NCBI GenBank assembly: GCA_963773745.1
Contig: CAVZCL010000005.1
Coordinates: 2,359,813-2,423,812 of the forward strand
Direction: 5' to 3'
Origin: UBA5069 sp963773745
GTDB taxonomy: Bacteria; Chloroflexota; Anaerolineae; Caldilineales; Caldilineaceae
DNA: 64,000 bases
In this document: positions 8,642 through 17,490 of the stretch, piece after piece
Layout of the letters: the number at the start of each line of letters is the position of its first letter
Position numbering within the stretch: position 1 is the first letter of the stretch
Translations under genes and position numbers: made by a program
Notes under the pieces: model-generated
Told to the model about the DNA's origin: nothing
Database searches by the model: none
The model's input: the letters and a program-made list of their open reading frames with translations, nothing else

Positions 8642-10904
8642 CTACTCTCCGGCGGTGATGCGCACCTGCGCACCGTCCTCCAGCACGATGATCAATTCAG
8701 ACGAAAGTGAGAGCCACTGGGCCACCACGTCATCCTGCGCCAGTTCAAAGTAGCGCTCCGAAGCAAAGGGAATCGTCTCCACCGGTTCGTCGGCCACATA
8801 GGCAGTATCGACCCACAGCTGAGCGGGCCGGCCCTCTGCACTCTCCACCCAGCCGCGCTGGACAAAGGTCTTGCCGCCCACAAAACGCACCTGGTTTTGC
8901 TCCACCACCGTCTGCGCTGCCGCCATCGAACTGCGCGCCTCTGACGCCATGACGGCCGCCGCGCCCGAGGCGGGTGCTGCTGCAGCGCTCTCCATCGACG
9001 CGCTGCCGGCATCGAAGGCCAGGTCACGCGGCGCACGCAAGCTCGCCACGGCGGCCACGTCCATGACCTCGTTGGCTGCGCCCGGCTCCAGCACCAGATA
9101 GGAGGTGTACGGCGAGACGATGCCAAATTCCAGGCTGAGGTCAATCACGGCATCGACCAATTCCTTGTCTGCGCCCGTGCGTCGAATCTGCTCGAGCAGT
9201 GCGCCGATCTTGCGCGTGGCCCAGAGCCGCGCCACAAAAGGCTCGCCGCCCGCCTCGGCCAGAATCTGATTGGGATAGGTATATGTTACCTCTTCGCCGT
9301 TGATGTCGCCGGTGATGCGCAGGCCCACCTCGCCGCCATTGCGGTAGCGGCCGACAACGACCATCTGCTCACCGGCAAAGAGATCGGGCAGCGGGAAGGG
9401 GTACACTTCCTCCACCAGCGCATCGCCAGTGACCGCAAGGTCCACGTTGGCGAGCACAGGCTTGCCGATCTGGCTGTAGAAGTCGCTCACCACCTCATCA
9501 ATGGCCTGGTCGGGCTTGACGTATGTGCTAAGGCCGCCCATCTCGCTGCTGAGCGTGTTGAGCAGGTCGGTGTTCACATCATAGCCCACGCCAAAGGTGA
9601 AAAGGCGCACAGTGCGGTCGGTGGGCCGGTTGTCGGCGGCATTTGCAACAATGCGGCCTGCATCGACTTCGCCCTGGGTGGGCAGCCCGTCGGTCAGGAA
9701 AAGGATGTAGGCCGGGCGGCTGCCGTCGCCCTCTCCCACCTGCGCCAGAGCTTCCATCAGCGCGCGGTTGATGTCCGTGCTGCCGGATGCGTCAATAGCA
9801 TCGATCCATTTGTCGGCATTGGCCATGCCCCGCTTGGTGACGGGCTGCAGACCGTTCTGCCACATGCGCACGCCAGTGCTGAAGGTGATGAGATTCAGGC
9901 GGTCGTCAGGGTTGAGTTGCTCGAGGATCGCATGCGCTGCGCCGCGTGCCTGCGCAATCTTTTCGCCCTCCATGGAGCCGGAGACATCGAGCACGAGCAC
10001 GATGTCTCGTGCAATCACCTCGGTCGCGGCGCTCTCCACGCTTGGAGCGACCAGCAACATGAAGTAGCCATCCTCGCCTCGCAGCTTGTAGCTGAGCAGA
10101 TTGGCTCCGATGGCGCTCTTGTCGCTGCCAAAGTAGAGGGCAAAGTCGCTCTGCGTGTCTGCGCCGCTGCCCTCAAAGCTGATCAGCGCACCACTGTTAC
10201 CCGTGCGCTCGACTGATACAGTATGGCTTGGGCTGTAGATGGTGCGCAGACCGGACTGGTTGCGCAGTTCCACATCCACCGCAACGCTCTCTGCGGCGGA
10301 TGCTCCGGGTACATAGGCCTTGAGCGGCACGCCAAACTTGAAGACGCCGTTTTCCAGGGCAAGCGGCTGCTCGTAGGTGAGCTCCACAGTGCGCGAGCGC
10401 ACCTGCGGGTATGGGGAAGACCCTGATCTGGAAGAGGCCGCGCCCGAGCCACTCCAGAAGCGCCGGGTCGCGCCGGCTGCGCACAATTTCCTCGTAGATG
10501 GCGCGCGCATCGTCCTTGTCATAGAGCATGCCCTCTACGCTCTCGCCGTCAATTGTCATCTGAAGCGAGTTCGGCGCGCTGTCGAGTGGCAGCGGGAAGA
10601 CGTATGTGCCCTCGATCTCGCGGGCGCTGTCGTTGCGGAAGATCTGTTTCACGGTGACGGAGGCAATGGGCCCGTCGACAACCGCGCTGACCTGATGCAG
10701 CTCCACCGTCACCGGAAACTCGACCGGCGGCACAGGTGCGGGCGGCCACGGCAACGGCGGCTCGATGGGGAAGCCGGGATCGGTGGGTGGCCACGGGTCC
10801 ACGGGAATCTGCGCGGCGGCGGGCAGCGCAGACAAGAGCACTGTCGCGATCAGCAGCGCCACAATGGCAAATGTTCGGTGTACTTTGCGTGCTTTGTTCA
10901 ACAT
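8642..10904 (-). CDS. Secreted VIT and VWA domain protein (frameshifted)
   Basis: About 753 residues. ATG at 10904 has AGGAG 7 bases upstream and opens a signal peptide (RTFAIVALLIATVLLS, cleavage near AAA-Q), then a Pro-rich stretch. A vault/inter-alpha-trypsin (VIT) domain follows (VELHQVSAVVDGPIASVTV, IEGTYVFPLPLDSAP), then a von Willebrand A domain with a metal-ion-dependent adhesion site (VLVLDVSGSMEG; ILFLTDGLPTQGE). The frame breaks near 10403 within the VIT domain (FPIPAG, then VRSRTVELTYEQPL); removing one base restores the family pattern. It is likely a surface adhesion or Ca/Mg-dependent binding protein. It is divergent from the effector-like gene. Confidence 0.85.
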
Positions 10905-11045
10905 GCGATACTCCTGTCTCTGCAGAAACGCCCGCCAATGGTCTGAATCCTGTCCAGATTGTGCGCTCAACAGTGGGACGGGCCATCTTCGACGATTGTT
11001 CCGTGCAGTTGATTGATGACAATTGCAGTGGGGCGACATTTTAGC

Positions 11046-11263
11046 GCTTCTCAAAAGTCAGAATGAGGTGTGGCAAGCGCCAACAGCAACCTCACCCCCG
11101 GCCCCTCTCCAGAAAATTGGAGAGGGGAGCAAAACAAGTGCGTCACGCCGGAGATGTGACCGATAACGGCGGCGCTGTGCTCCCCTCTCCAATTTTCTGG
11201 AGAGGGGCCGGGGGTGAGGTTGCTGTTGGCGCTTGCCACACCTCAGCCTGACTTTTGAGAAGC
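11046..11263. repeat. Long inverted repeat 1 (85-bp arms)
   Basis: Arms 11046-11130 and 11179-11263 are inverted copies with two mismatches around a 48-base loop. The outer 16 bases (GCTTCTCAAAAGTCAG) are shared with the inverted repeat at 56457-56656, while the inner arm sequence differs. It lies between divergent genes. No open reading frame of note and no terminal target duplication was seen. Confidence 0.9.
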
Positions 11264-11285
11264 CCTGGCGCTATTTACGAACAGA

Positions 11286-11314
11286 TTGCCTTTTGCACTC
11301 AACACATGTATGCT
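11286..11314 (+). promoter_or_regulatory. Candidate sigma-70-type promoter for the effector-like gene
   Basis: TTGCCT (11286-11291), 17-base spacer, TATGCT (11309-11314). The start codon at 11376 would then have a leader of about 55 bases. Only moderate matches to consensus. Confidence 0.4.
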
Positions 11315-11375
11315 TGCGAACGTCTTCGTCAGAGCGTTATCACCCATGCCTCTTTACTGCACATCAGGAGTTGCT

Positions 11376-14076
11376 ATGCCGGTGCATGAATCGCATTCAA
11401 ACGCTGACAAGGCGGCCACCAAAACGGTGACTGTCCCCGCGAACGCGCACGCGGGCGCCGCTTCGGCTGCTCTGGGCGCCTCACCCATGCTCGATGAACT
11501 GCAGCGCACGGTGGGAAACCAGGCCCTCGTGCGACAGAACCGCACCGACGCGCCTGGTGAGGCCATCCAGCGCTCTGCTCACAATCACGGCTGCGGCTGC
11601 CCCTCCTGCTCCTCCATGCAGAACATCCTCTCCCGTTCAGTGTACATGTCGACGGAACCCGCCGTGCAGCGCAGCGCCGCCCACACACATGGCTGCAATT
11701 GCCCCGCGTGCAGCAACGTGAGCGGCGTGCTGCGGCGCATGCCTGTGGCAGGGGCAACCATATTGCAGCGCCAGGCCGATGCGCGACGCACACACGCCAG
11801 CATGCTGCAGCCCGCCCGTACGCGGCAGACGCCGGTTGCGGCGATTCGTCCGATCATTTCCGGTGGGCGCGTCATCCAGCGGCACGCCTCGTGGGAGCAT
11901 CGCGCCCTGGGCGACATTCGGCCCGACAAGCTGGCCAAGATCGGCACATGGCAAAATGTGCTCTCGGACCTGGAAAAGGGGCCGATGCAGGACGACGAAG
12001 GTGCGAGCCTGCTTGAGCACACAGAAGAGGTGGATGTGGCAGGTGCGCGAATTGCGCGCACCGAAATCAAGCATGTGCTGCAACAGGAGATCAACCGGCT
12101 CAAGGTGTGGCAGGATCCGCGCCACACGCCGCACAGCGCAGCACCCGGCGAGGCCGAGAAACTCAAGCAGGACATCAACGATCCTGAGTGGCAGCTTCAC
12201 CTGGTGGAAATCCCCAATGCGCGCGATCCGCACAGCCCCATCGTGCTCACCTACGGCGAATTGAACACGCTTGCCGATTTCTACGGCAGCGTTGAGGAAT
12301 TGCTGCGCTCCAATCCCGTTGCGGTGCAGAATGTGGTGCAGAGCGTACGTGCGCAAAGCTTTGAGCAGCTGCTCAAGATCTACATGCAGTTGAACGATAA
12401 CCAGACCAAGAAGGCCGCCAAGAAGGAGCTGGGCGTTGAGGAGCTGGGCTTCAAGGGCGCTTTCAATATTACGGACGCAATTTCGGGCGAAGTGGCGCAG
12501 ATGTTGAAGGACAAGAAGGGGCAGGCGGTCTCCAAGGAAGGGGTGCTCTTCGACGACAAGGAAGAGACCTTTACCTACACCTCAACGCTGGCGCGCAACG
12601 CCTGCCACTTTGCGCCCGAATCATGGCACGCCTGGGCCACGCTCCACCGCGACGCGCGTGCTGCCGCGATCGAGTCTCACACCAAGCGGGAGCAGGCGGG
12701 CGACCTTGAATGGGATTACGTCTTCCAGGAGATGCCGCCCGAGGTGCAGAAGGAAGTTGCCAAGCTGCGCGCGGAGTCGCAAGTGGCTGCCAACATGGCC
12801 ATGCTGCGCAACGGCTTTGGCGACCACTATCTGCAGGATTCGTACGCCGCCGGCCATCTCATCAACAAGACGCAGGTGATGCAGTGGTTTGTGCAATATC
12901 TGGATGCCCATCCCGAAAAGTGGACCTATTCAATCGACACCTCGTGGCGCCAAATGCAGGGCATGGCCTATGGGCAGAAGGGCATTGCCGACGAAGGTCA
13001 GTATGACATGGCCCATGTGGGCACGCGCCAGGTAACGGGTACAACAGGCGGTCAGGAGAGCGTGTCGTCGGCGCGCAACCCCCAGAGTGTTGAGAATTCG
13101 CAGGATCAGGCAAACATCGGCTGGGAACAGCGCTTCGAGATGCTTGGCCTCAAGGTCCCCCAATCCATTTCGAGCCGCGGCGACGCGTTGACGCTCCTGC
13201 TCTACCTGCAGGATCATTCGTCCATGCTGACGAGCTGGACGTGGAAAGAGCTGAAGACCAAGGTGGGCCCCGGCCAATCGGGCTTCTTTGCCAGCGTCAG
13301 GGCCAAGTTCACGGCCCCGCAAATGGAGCTGGCGACAGTGCCGGCGCTCGGCAACGCTCTCAAGGCGCTGGTGGACGACAACATTGTCTTCGTCTCTACC
13401 GGCGACCGGCGCACGATGGGGCGCAGCCAGTCGGGCGACACCCAGGGGATGTTCAGCGACGATAGCAGTTTCGAGTTGCGCAAGGAATATGTGCCCAGCG
13501 TCATCGGCGGCGGCAACTACAAGCTTGCAGCAGCAAACGCCAAGGGCGGCGATTACGCGCTGCTACGACAAGATGGCGAAGGCAACCGCCTACAAGGATT
13601 ACGTCAAGTTCATGCGTGACAGCTTCCTGCAGAAGAGCACCAACGCGCTGCACGATCACTACTGCATCCAGGGCCTGCCCGTCTACACAGGCGCAAACGA
13701 AGAGATTGGGCATGTCTACGGCGACATGCACATGCTCGACATCAACAGCGCGCATGGCGTGGAGCATTCGGCGACAACGGCCAACATGTCGCGCGACTCG
13801 ATTGTGCAGATCATTCAGAGCGGAGCCGAGCTCGGGACGCACACCACTGACCGCATCCTCGCGCGGCTGCCGCAGAAGGTGTACGTGACGGAAGGCGGCA
13901 CCCCTGTGGGGCTGGACGAATGGCACAATAACCCTGCGTTGCTGCGCAAGACCACCGAGGACGAAGTCTTCCCGACGCTTGTCTCCGTCAAGGAGTTTGG
14001 CGTGGGCCTGTCCAGCGGCAAGGGGCTCGGCAAGATCACCAAGGACGAGGACGTCCACTCCGGCGAAGCCTTCTAG
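11376..14076 (+). CDS. Effector-like protein, injection-system cargo type (frameshifted)
   Basis: About 899 residues. ATG 11376 is chosen for the AGGAG 6 bases upstream. Residues 42-51 read LQRTVGNQAL, the motif common at the N-terminus of proteins linked to extracellular contractile injection systems (eCIS). It is followed by scattered IQR/VQR/LQR triplets and two copies of HxHGCxCPxC (residues 69-78 and 103-112) that look metal-binding. Around residues 478-496 is NGFGDHYLQDSYAAGH, resembling the His/Asp zinc ligands of phospholipase C-like enzymes; ACHFAPESWH near 409 may belong to the same domain. The frame breaks near 13562 (GGDYAL, then YDKMAKATAY); one surplus base explains it. No signal peptide and no eCIS structural gene in the window. 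The function is inferred. Confidence 0.6.
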
Positions 14077-14094
14077 CAGAGGCGCGGCGCAGTT

Positions 14095-14122
14095 TTGACT
14101 TGGGAAGCAATCCATATAAAAT
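14095..14122 (+). promoter_or_regulatory. tRNA-Gly promoter
   Basis: TTGACT (14095-14100), 16-base spacer, TAAAAT (14117-14122), ending 9 bases before the mature tRNA. The tRNA would start with almost no 5' leader. Confidence 0.65.
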
Positions 14123-14131
14123 GGAGCGACT

Positions 14132-14206
14132 GCGGGCGTAGTTCAGTGGTAGAACGTCAGCTTCCCAAGCTGAATGTCGAGAGTTCGAATCTCTTCGCCC
14201 GCTCCA
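14132..14206 (+). tRNA. tRNA-Gly (anticodon CCC)
   Basis: A full cloverleaf can be drawn: acceptor stem GCGGGCG/CGCCCGC, D arm with TTCAGTGGTAGAA, anticodon stem TCAGC/GCTGA with loop TTCCCAA (anticodon CCC), T arm with GTTCGAATC, discriminator T and an encoded CCA end (14204-14206). Confidence 0.95.
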
Positions 14207-14209
14207 TCG

Positions 14210-14269
14210 CGCAACACAAAACGACGCCACCGCTCCGGTTCTGGAGCGGTGGCGTCGTTTTGTGTTGCG
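14210..14269. terminator. Perfect 27-bp hairpin after tRNA-Gly
   Basis: Arms 14210-14236 and 14243-14269 are exact inverted copies (outer CGCAACACAAAACGACG) around GGTTCT. The right arm contains TTTT. It starts 4 bases after the tRNA and faces the convergent decarboxylase gene, so it can stop transcription from both sides. Confidence 0.85.
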
Positions 14270-14292
14270 TTCCAGGCGAGTTCGCTCCACGC

Positions 14293-14316
14293 GCTTGGCC
14301 GCTTGGCCGCTTGGCC
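14293..14316. repeat. Three tandem GCTTGGCC units
   Basis: An 8-bp unit repeated three times exactly, with a degenerate fourth (GCTCGGCG), in the short gap between the tRNA terminator and the decarboxylase stop. Confidence 0.8.
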
Positions 14317-14357
14317 GCTCGGCGCTGGGATCGGTGTGCTGCTTCGCGACGTAAAAC

Positions 14358-15824
14358 TCAAGCGACCTGCGCAACCAACGCTCGGCCAATGCGAACGACT
14401 TCCTGAGCAAGCAGATCAAAATCAGCAAGCGTGCTGCGATGATTTGCGATTGCAATACGCAGGCAATAGCGACCGTTCAAGGTTGAGTAGGATGGAGCGG
14501 CGATGCCTCGCTCTTGCAGCTGCATAAGAATCTCTTTGTTGAGCGCATCGAGGCTCTTCTCGGCCAGCCCGCCCGGATTGAAGCGAAAGCAGACAATGTC
14601 GAGGCCAATCGGGGCCAGCAATTCCATATCCGGCGCGTCTTCAACAAGCCGGCCAAAGTAGTGCGCCTGTTCCACATTGCGCGCAATCATGCGCCCGAAT
14701 TTCTCGAGCCCATGCTCCTTGATCGACATCCACACCTTAAGCGCGCGAAACTGGCGCGACAACTGCAGTCCATAATCGCTGAACCAAATATGGCCCGCCG
14801 CCAGCCCACGCGTTTCGTGCTGCAAATACTCGGGCGTCAGCGTAAACGCGTTGTAGTGCGCCTTGTCGCTGCGCACAATCACACAACCCGCCTCAAAGGG
14901 AATGTGCATCCACTTGTGCAGATCAAGCGCAACGGAATCGGCTCTCTCAATTCCACGCAGCTGGGGTTTCACACTCTCAGCGAGTACGGCGACCGCTCCA
15001 ATCGCACCATCCACATGCAACCAAATCCCCTCCCGCTGGCAGATGTCGGCGATGCTATTCAAGTCATCAATCGCTCCGGTGTTGACGGTGCCCGCAGTGG
15101 CGATGACACAGATGGGTCGGTAGCCCGCGGCGCGGTCCCTTGCGATGGCTGCTTCGAGCGCCTTGATGTCAATTGTGAAATCCTCTTGCACGGGAATTCT
15201 GCGCAGGTTCTTGTTGCCCAGCCCAAGCAGTTCCACCGCTTTTTGGTTGCAGCTGTGCACTTCCGTAGATGCGTAGACGGTCAGGCGCGGGCTAATTCCC
15301 TGGAGACCGTTCTCCCGGACATCGAACCCCGCAAGTGTATTGCGCGCAGTGGCGAGGCCAACGAAATTGGCCATTGATCCGCCACTCACCAGGAGACCGC
15401 TTGAATCCGGTGGAAAGGCAAGCATCTCCTTGATCCAGTTGATGACCTGGTCTTCAACCAGATCGGCAACGTGGTTGCCACCCCCCAGGTTTGGGTTCAT
15501 GATCGCAGCCATGAAGTCTGCAAGCGCGCCCAATACCGTGCCGTTGCCCATGTACCACGCCCAGAAGCGGGGGTGAATGTTCCCCATTGGATAGGGAAGC
15601 ACATTCTCCCGAAACTCCTCATAGACCGCGTCGGCGCCGGCCGGTTTGCAGGGCGCCGCCTCACTGAAGCGTGCCGCTACGGCCTCCGGCACTGGCTGCC
15701 AGACGGGCCGCTCACGCACCGTCTCGAGGTATGTGATGCCATCATCGACCATGCGGTGTGCCAGCGCACGCATTGCGTCCCAGTCAGCCGGATCAAGGCT
15801 TTCATACTCCTGTTCAGTCTTCAA
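14358..15824 (-). CDS. PLP-dependent group II decarboxylase (aromatic amino acid decarboxylase-like)
   Basis: 488 residues, the usual length for DDC/GAD-type decarboxylases. The active-site lysine is in ALDLHKWMHIPFEAG, the cofactor aspartate region is WLHVDGAIGA, and SGGSMANFVGLATARN binds the phosphate. The N-terminal half has NIHPRFWAWYMGNGTVLG, common in the L-2,4-diaminobutyrate/aromatic decarboxylase branch. The start is TTG at 15824 with AAGGAG 5 bases upstream. The reaction is removal of CO2 from an amino acid (tyrosine, tryptophan, DOPA or similar); the exact substrate cannot be told. Confidence 0.9.
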   Translation of the reverse strand: MKTEQEYESLDPADWDAMRALAHRMVDDGITYLETVRERPVWQPVPEAVAARFSEAAPCKPAGADAVYEEFRENVLPYPMGNIHPRFWAWYMGNGTVLGALADFMAAIMNPNLGGGNHVADLVEDQVINWIKEMLAFPPDSSGLLVSGGSMANFVGLATARNTLAGFDVRENGLQGISPRLTVYASTEVHSCNQKAVELLGLGNKNLRRIPVQEDFTIDIKALEAAIARDRAAGYRPICVIATAGTVNTGAIDDLNSIADICQREGIWLHVDGAIGAVAVLAESVKPQLRGIERADSVALDLHKWMHIPFEAGCVIVRSDKAHYNAFTLTPEYLQHETRGLAAGHIWFSDYGLQLSRQFRALKVWMSIKEHGLEKFGRMIARNVEQAHYFGRLVEDAPDMELLAPIGLDIVCFRFNPGGLAEKSLDALNKEILMQLQERGIAAPSYSTLNGRYCLRIAIANHRSTLADFDLLAQEVVRIGRALVAQVA

Positions 15825-15859
15825 GAGTTCTCCTTAATCGTCTGCAATACCGTAAATGC

Positions 15860-15989
15860 TGCGTTTTGCAAGTGTCTCTGTGTATATGCAGCGGCTGCTA
15901 AAGCTGCCGTCCGCACCAATTGCGCCCCGTTCCAGATCAACGGCAGCGAAAGCAGCCGCTACGAACCATAGAGACACTTGCAAAGCGCA
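15860..15989. repeat. Composite inverted repeat 3
   Basis: Outer 20-bp arms 15860-15879 and 15970-15989 (GTGTCTCT / AGAGACAC core, one G-T mismatch). Inner arms AGCGGCTGCT-nnn-GCTGCCGT (15890-15910) and its complement (15940-15960). The inner arm closely matches the inner arm of the inverted repeat at 56457-56656, while the outer arms are unrelated. Confidence 0.88.
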
Positions 15990-15993
15990 CGAT

Positions 15994-17403
15994 TTAGCGT
16001 GCCGGCTTGATGTTCTGGTTTACATGGAAGAAATTGCCGGGATCATAGCGCTCCTTTACGGCGGCGAGACGCGCGTAATTTCCATCATACGCCGCCTTGA
16101 CCCGCTCCTGTCCCTCGTCCATTGTCATATTCAGGTATGCGCCGCCCGCCGCGTATGGGTGCAGCGCCGTCCAGTAATCCTTGGCCCAGGTAATCATTCG
16201 CTCGTTGTTTGCTGGGTCCGGATCGACGCCCACAATCACGTTGGAGAAGTTTGCGTCGCGGAACGCCCACGGCGTCTCTTCCTTGCCCACGCGCCCGGCC
16301 GCGCCGTTGATGGGGTAAATGTGCATCGTCGAGTGCATCGTTGGCAGTTGACGACCGTATTTCATCAGCACATTCAATGCGGCATCATCAAAGCGTTCGA
16401 AGAAATCCGCACGCCAGTACCACTGCAACCCGGGCGGATAGATCGCGTCGAACATGCTGTTGAGAACGGGAAAGGGTATGGGGCCGGCAAAGTCAATTGC
16501 GGGAGGCATCCTGTCGCGAATCTGCTTGAAGATCGCCTCGGCCTCTTCCAGCGGCGCCGTACAGCACCAAACGACTGCCGCCATCTTGTTCATGTGATAG
16601 GCTTCAGGAAAAGGAGGCCCTGGCGGTACAGTGAGGAAGCCGAACCAACCGTTGAGATCGTCCGGCGCGTCCAGAATCAGTTGCTGCCAATACTCGAGGA
16701 CTTCTTCGGCTTGATCCATGGGCCAGAGCATCGGCCCGCCGTATACCGTGTGTACGGGGCGCCCCCGAAACAGGAACGAAGTGACAACGCCGAAGTTGCC
16801 GCCACCGCCCCGCACCGCCCAGAAGAGATCAGGGTTTTCGTCAGCGCTGGCGGTGATGAACGAGCCGTCTGCAAGCACCATATCGACGGAGAGTATGTTG
16901 TCAATCGTCAGGCCATATTTGCGCGTCAGGTAGCCCACACCGCCACCGAGCGCCAACCCGCCTACGCCCGTGGAGGAAATGAAGCCACAGGGAACGGCCA
17001 AGCCAAACGCGTGAGTCGCGTGGTCAACGTCACCCCAGAGCGCCCCGCCTTCCACGCGCACTGTGCTGTTGGACGGGTCAACGCGCACTGCGTGCATGTG
17101 CGACAGATCCACAACCAGTCCATCATCCACAGACGCGAAACCCGGGCCATTGTGGCCACCTCCGCGAATCGCGACCTCCAGGTTGTTGTCGCCCGCAAAG
17201 CGAACGGCGGCCATTACGTCTGCTACGTCCTGACACTGCACGATAATCCGTGGCCGTTTATCGATCATGCCGTTGTAGAGAGCGCGTTCTGTGTCATAAT
17301 CGGCGTCACCCGCTTGAATCACCCGCCCCCGTATCGATGCGCGCAAAGCTGTGATGGCCTCGGACTTCAAATCGGCTTTGGTTGCAACTCCATTGCTAGA
17401 CAT
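15994..17403 (-). CDS. FAD-binding berberine-bridge-type oxidoreductase
   Basis: 469 residues. The N-terminal FAD-binding domain has RGGGHNGPGF; its His is the usual covalent 8-alpha attachment site. VGGLALGGGVGYLTRKYG and AVRGGGGNFGVVTSF complete the PCMH-type fold. The C-terminal BBE motif YDPGNFFHVNQNI is present. The Cys that makes a second flavin bond in bicovalent members (Cys-Pro-Thr-Val-Gly-Val-Gly-Gly context) is replaced by Ile-Ser-Ser-Thr, so I expect a single covalent bond. Such enzymes oxidise alcohols, sugars or alkaloid-like compounds with O2. The substrate is unknown. Transcribed toward the decarboxylase. Confidence 0.9.
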   Translation of the reverse strand: MSSNGVATKADLKSEAITALRASIRGRVIQAGDADYDTERALYNGMIDKRPRIIVQCQDVADVMAAVRFAGDNNLEVAIRGGGHNGPGFASVDDGLVVDLSHMHAVRVDPSNSTVRVEGGALWGDVDHATHAFGLAVPCGFISSTGVGGLALGGGVGYLTRKYGLTIDNILSVDMVLADGSFITASADENPDLFWAVRGGGGNFGVVTSFLFRGRPVHTVYGGPMLWPMDQAEEVLEYWQQLILDAPDDLNGWFGFLTVPPGPPFPEAYHMNKMAAVVWCCTAPLEEAEAIFKQIRDRMPPAIDFAGPIPFPVLNSMFDAIYPPGLQWYWRADFFERFDDAALNVLMKYGRQLPTMHSTMHIYPINGAAGRVGKEETPWAFRDANFSNVIVGVDPDPANNERMITWAKDYWTALHPYAAGGAYLNMTMDEGQERVKAAYDGNYARLAAVKERYDPGNFFHVNQNIKPAR

Positions 17404-17490
17404 CTCTTTCTCCCTTCGAATGTATCACGAAGACGAACCAGCAATGGGGAGTCTACGCCATGCAGTGTTAGGCCGGCGTTATATGAAGCG

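Noticed and set aside
7325..8710. MFS protein ending in a long Arg/Gly-rich tail to 8710
   Set aside because: The tail after 8204 is out-of-frame sequence; the true membrane segments continue one frame ahead and stop at 8540.
11046..11263. Insertion sequence or MITE with transposase
   Set aside because: No transposase gene in or near it and no flanking target duplication seen; kept only as an inverted repeat.
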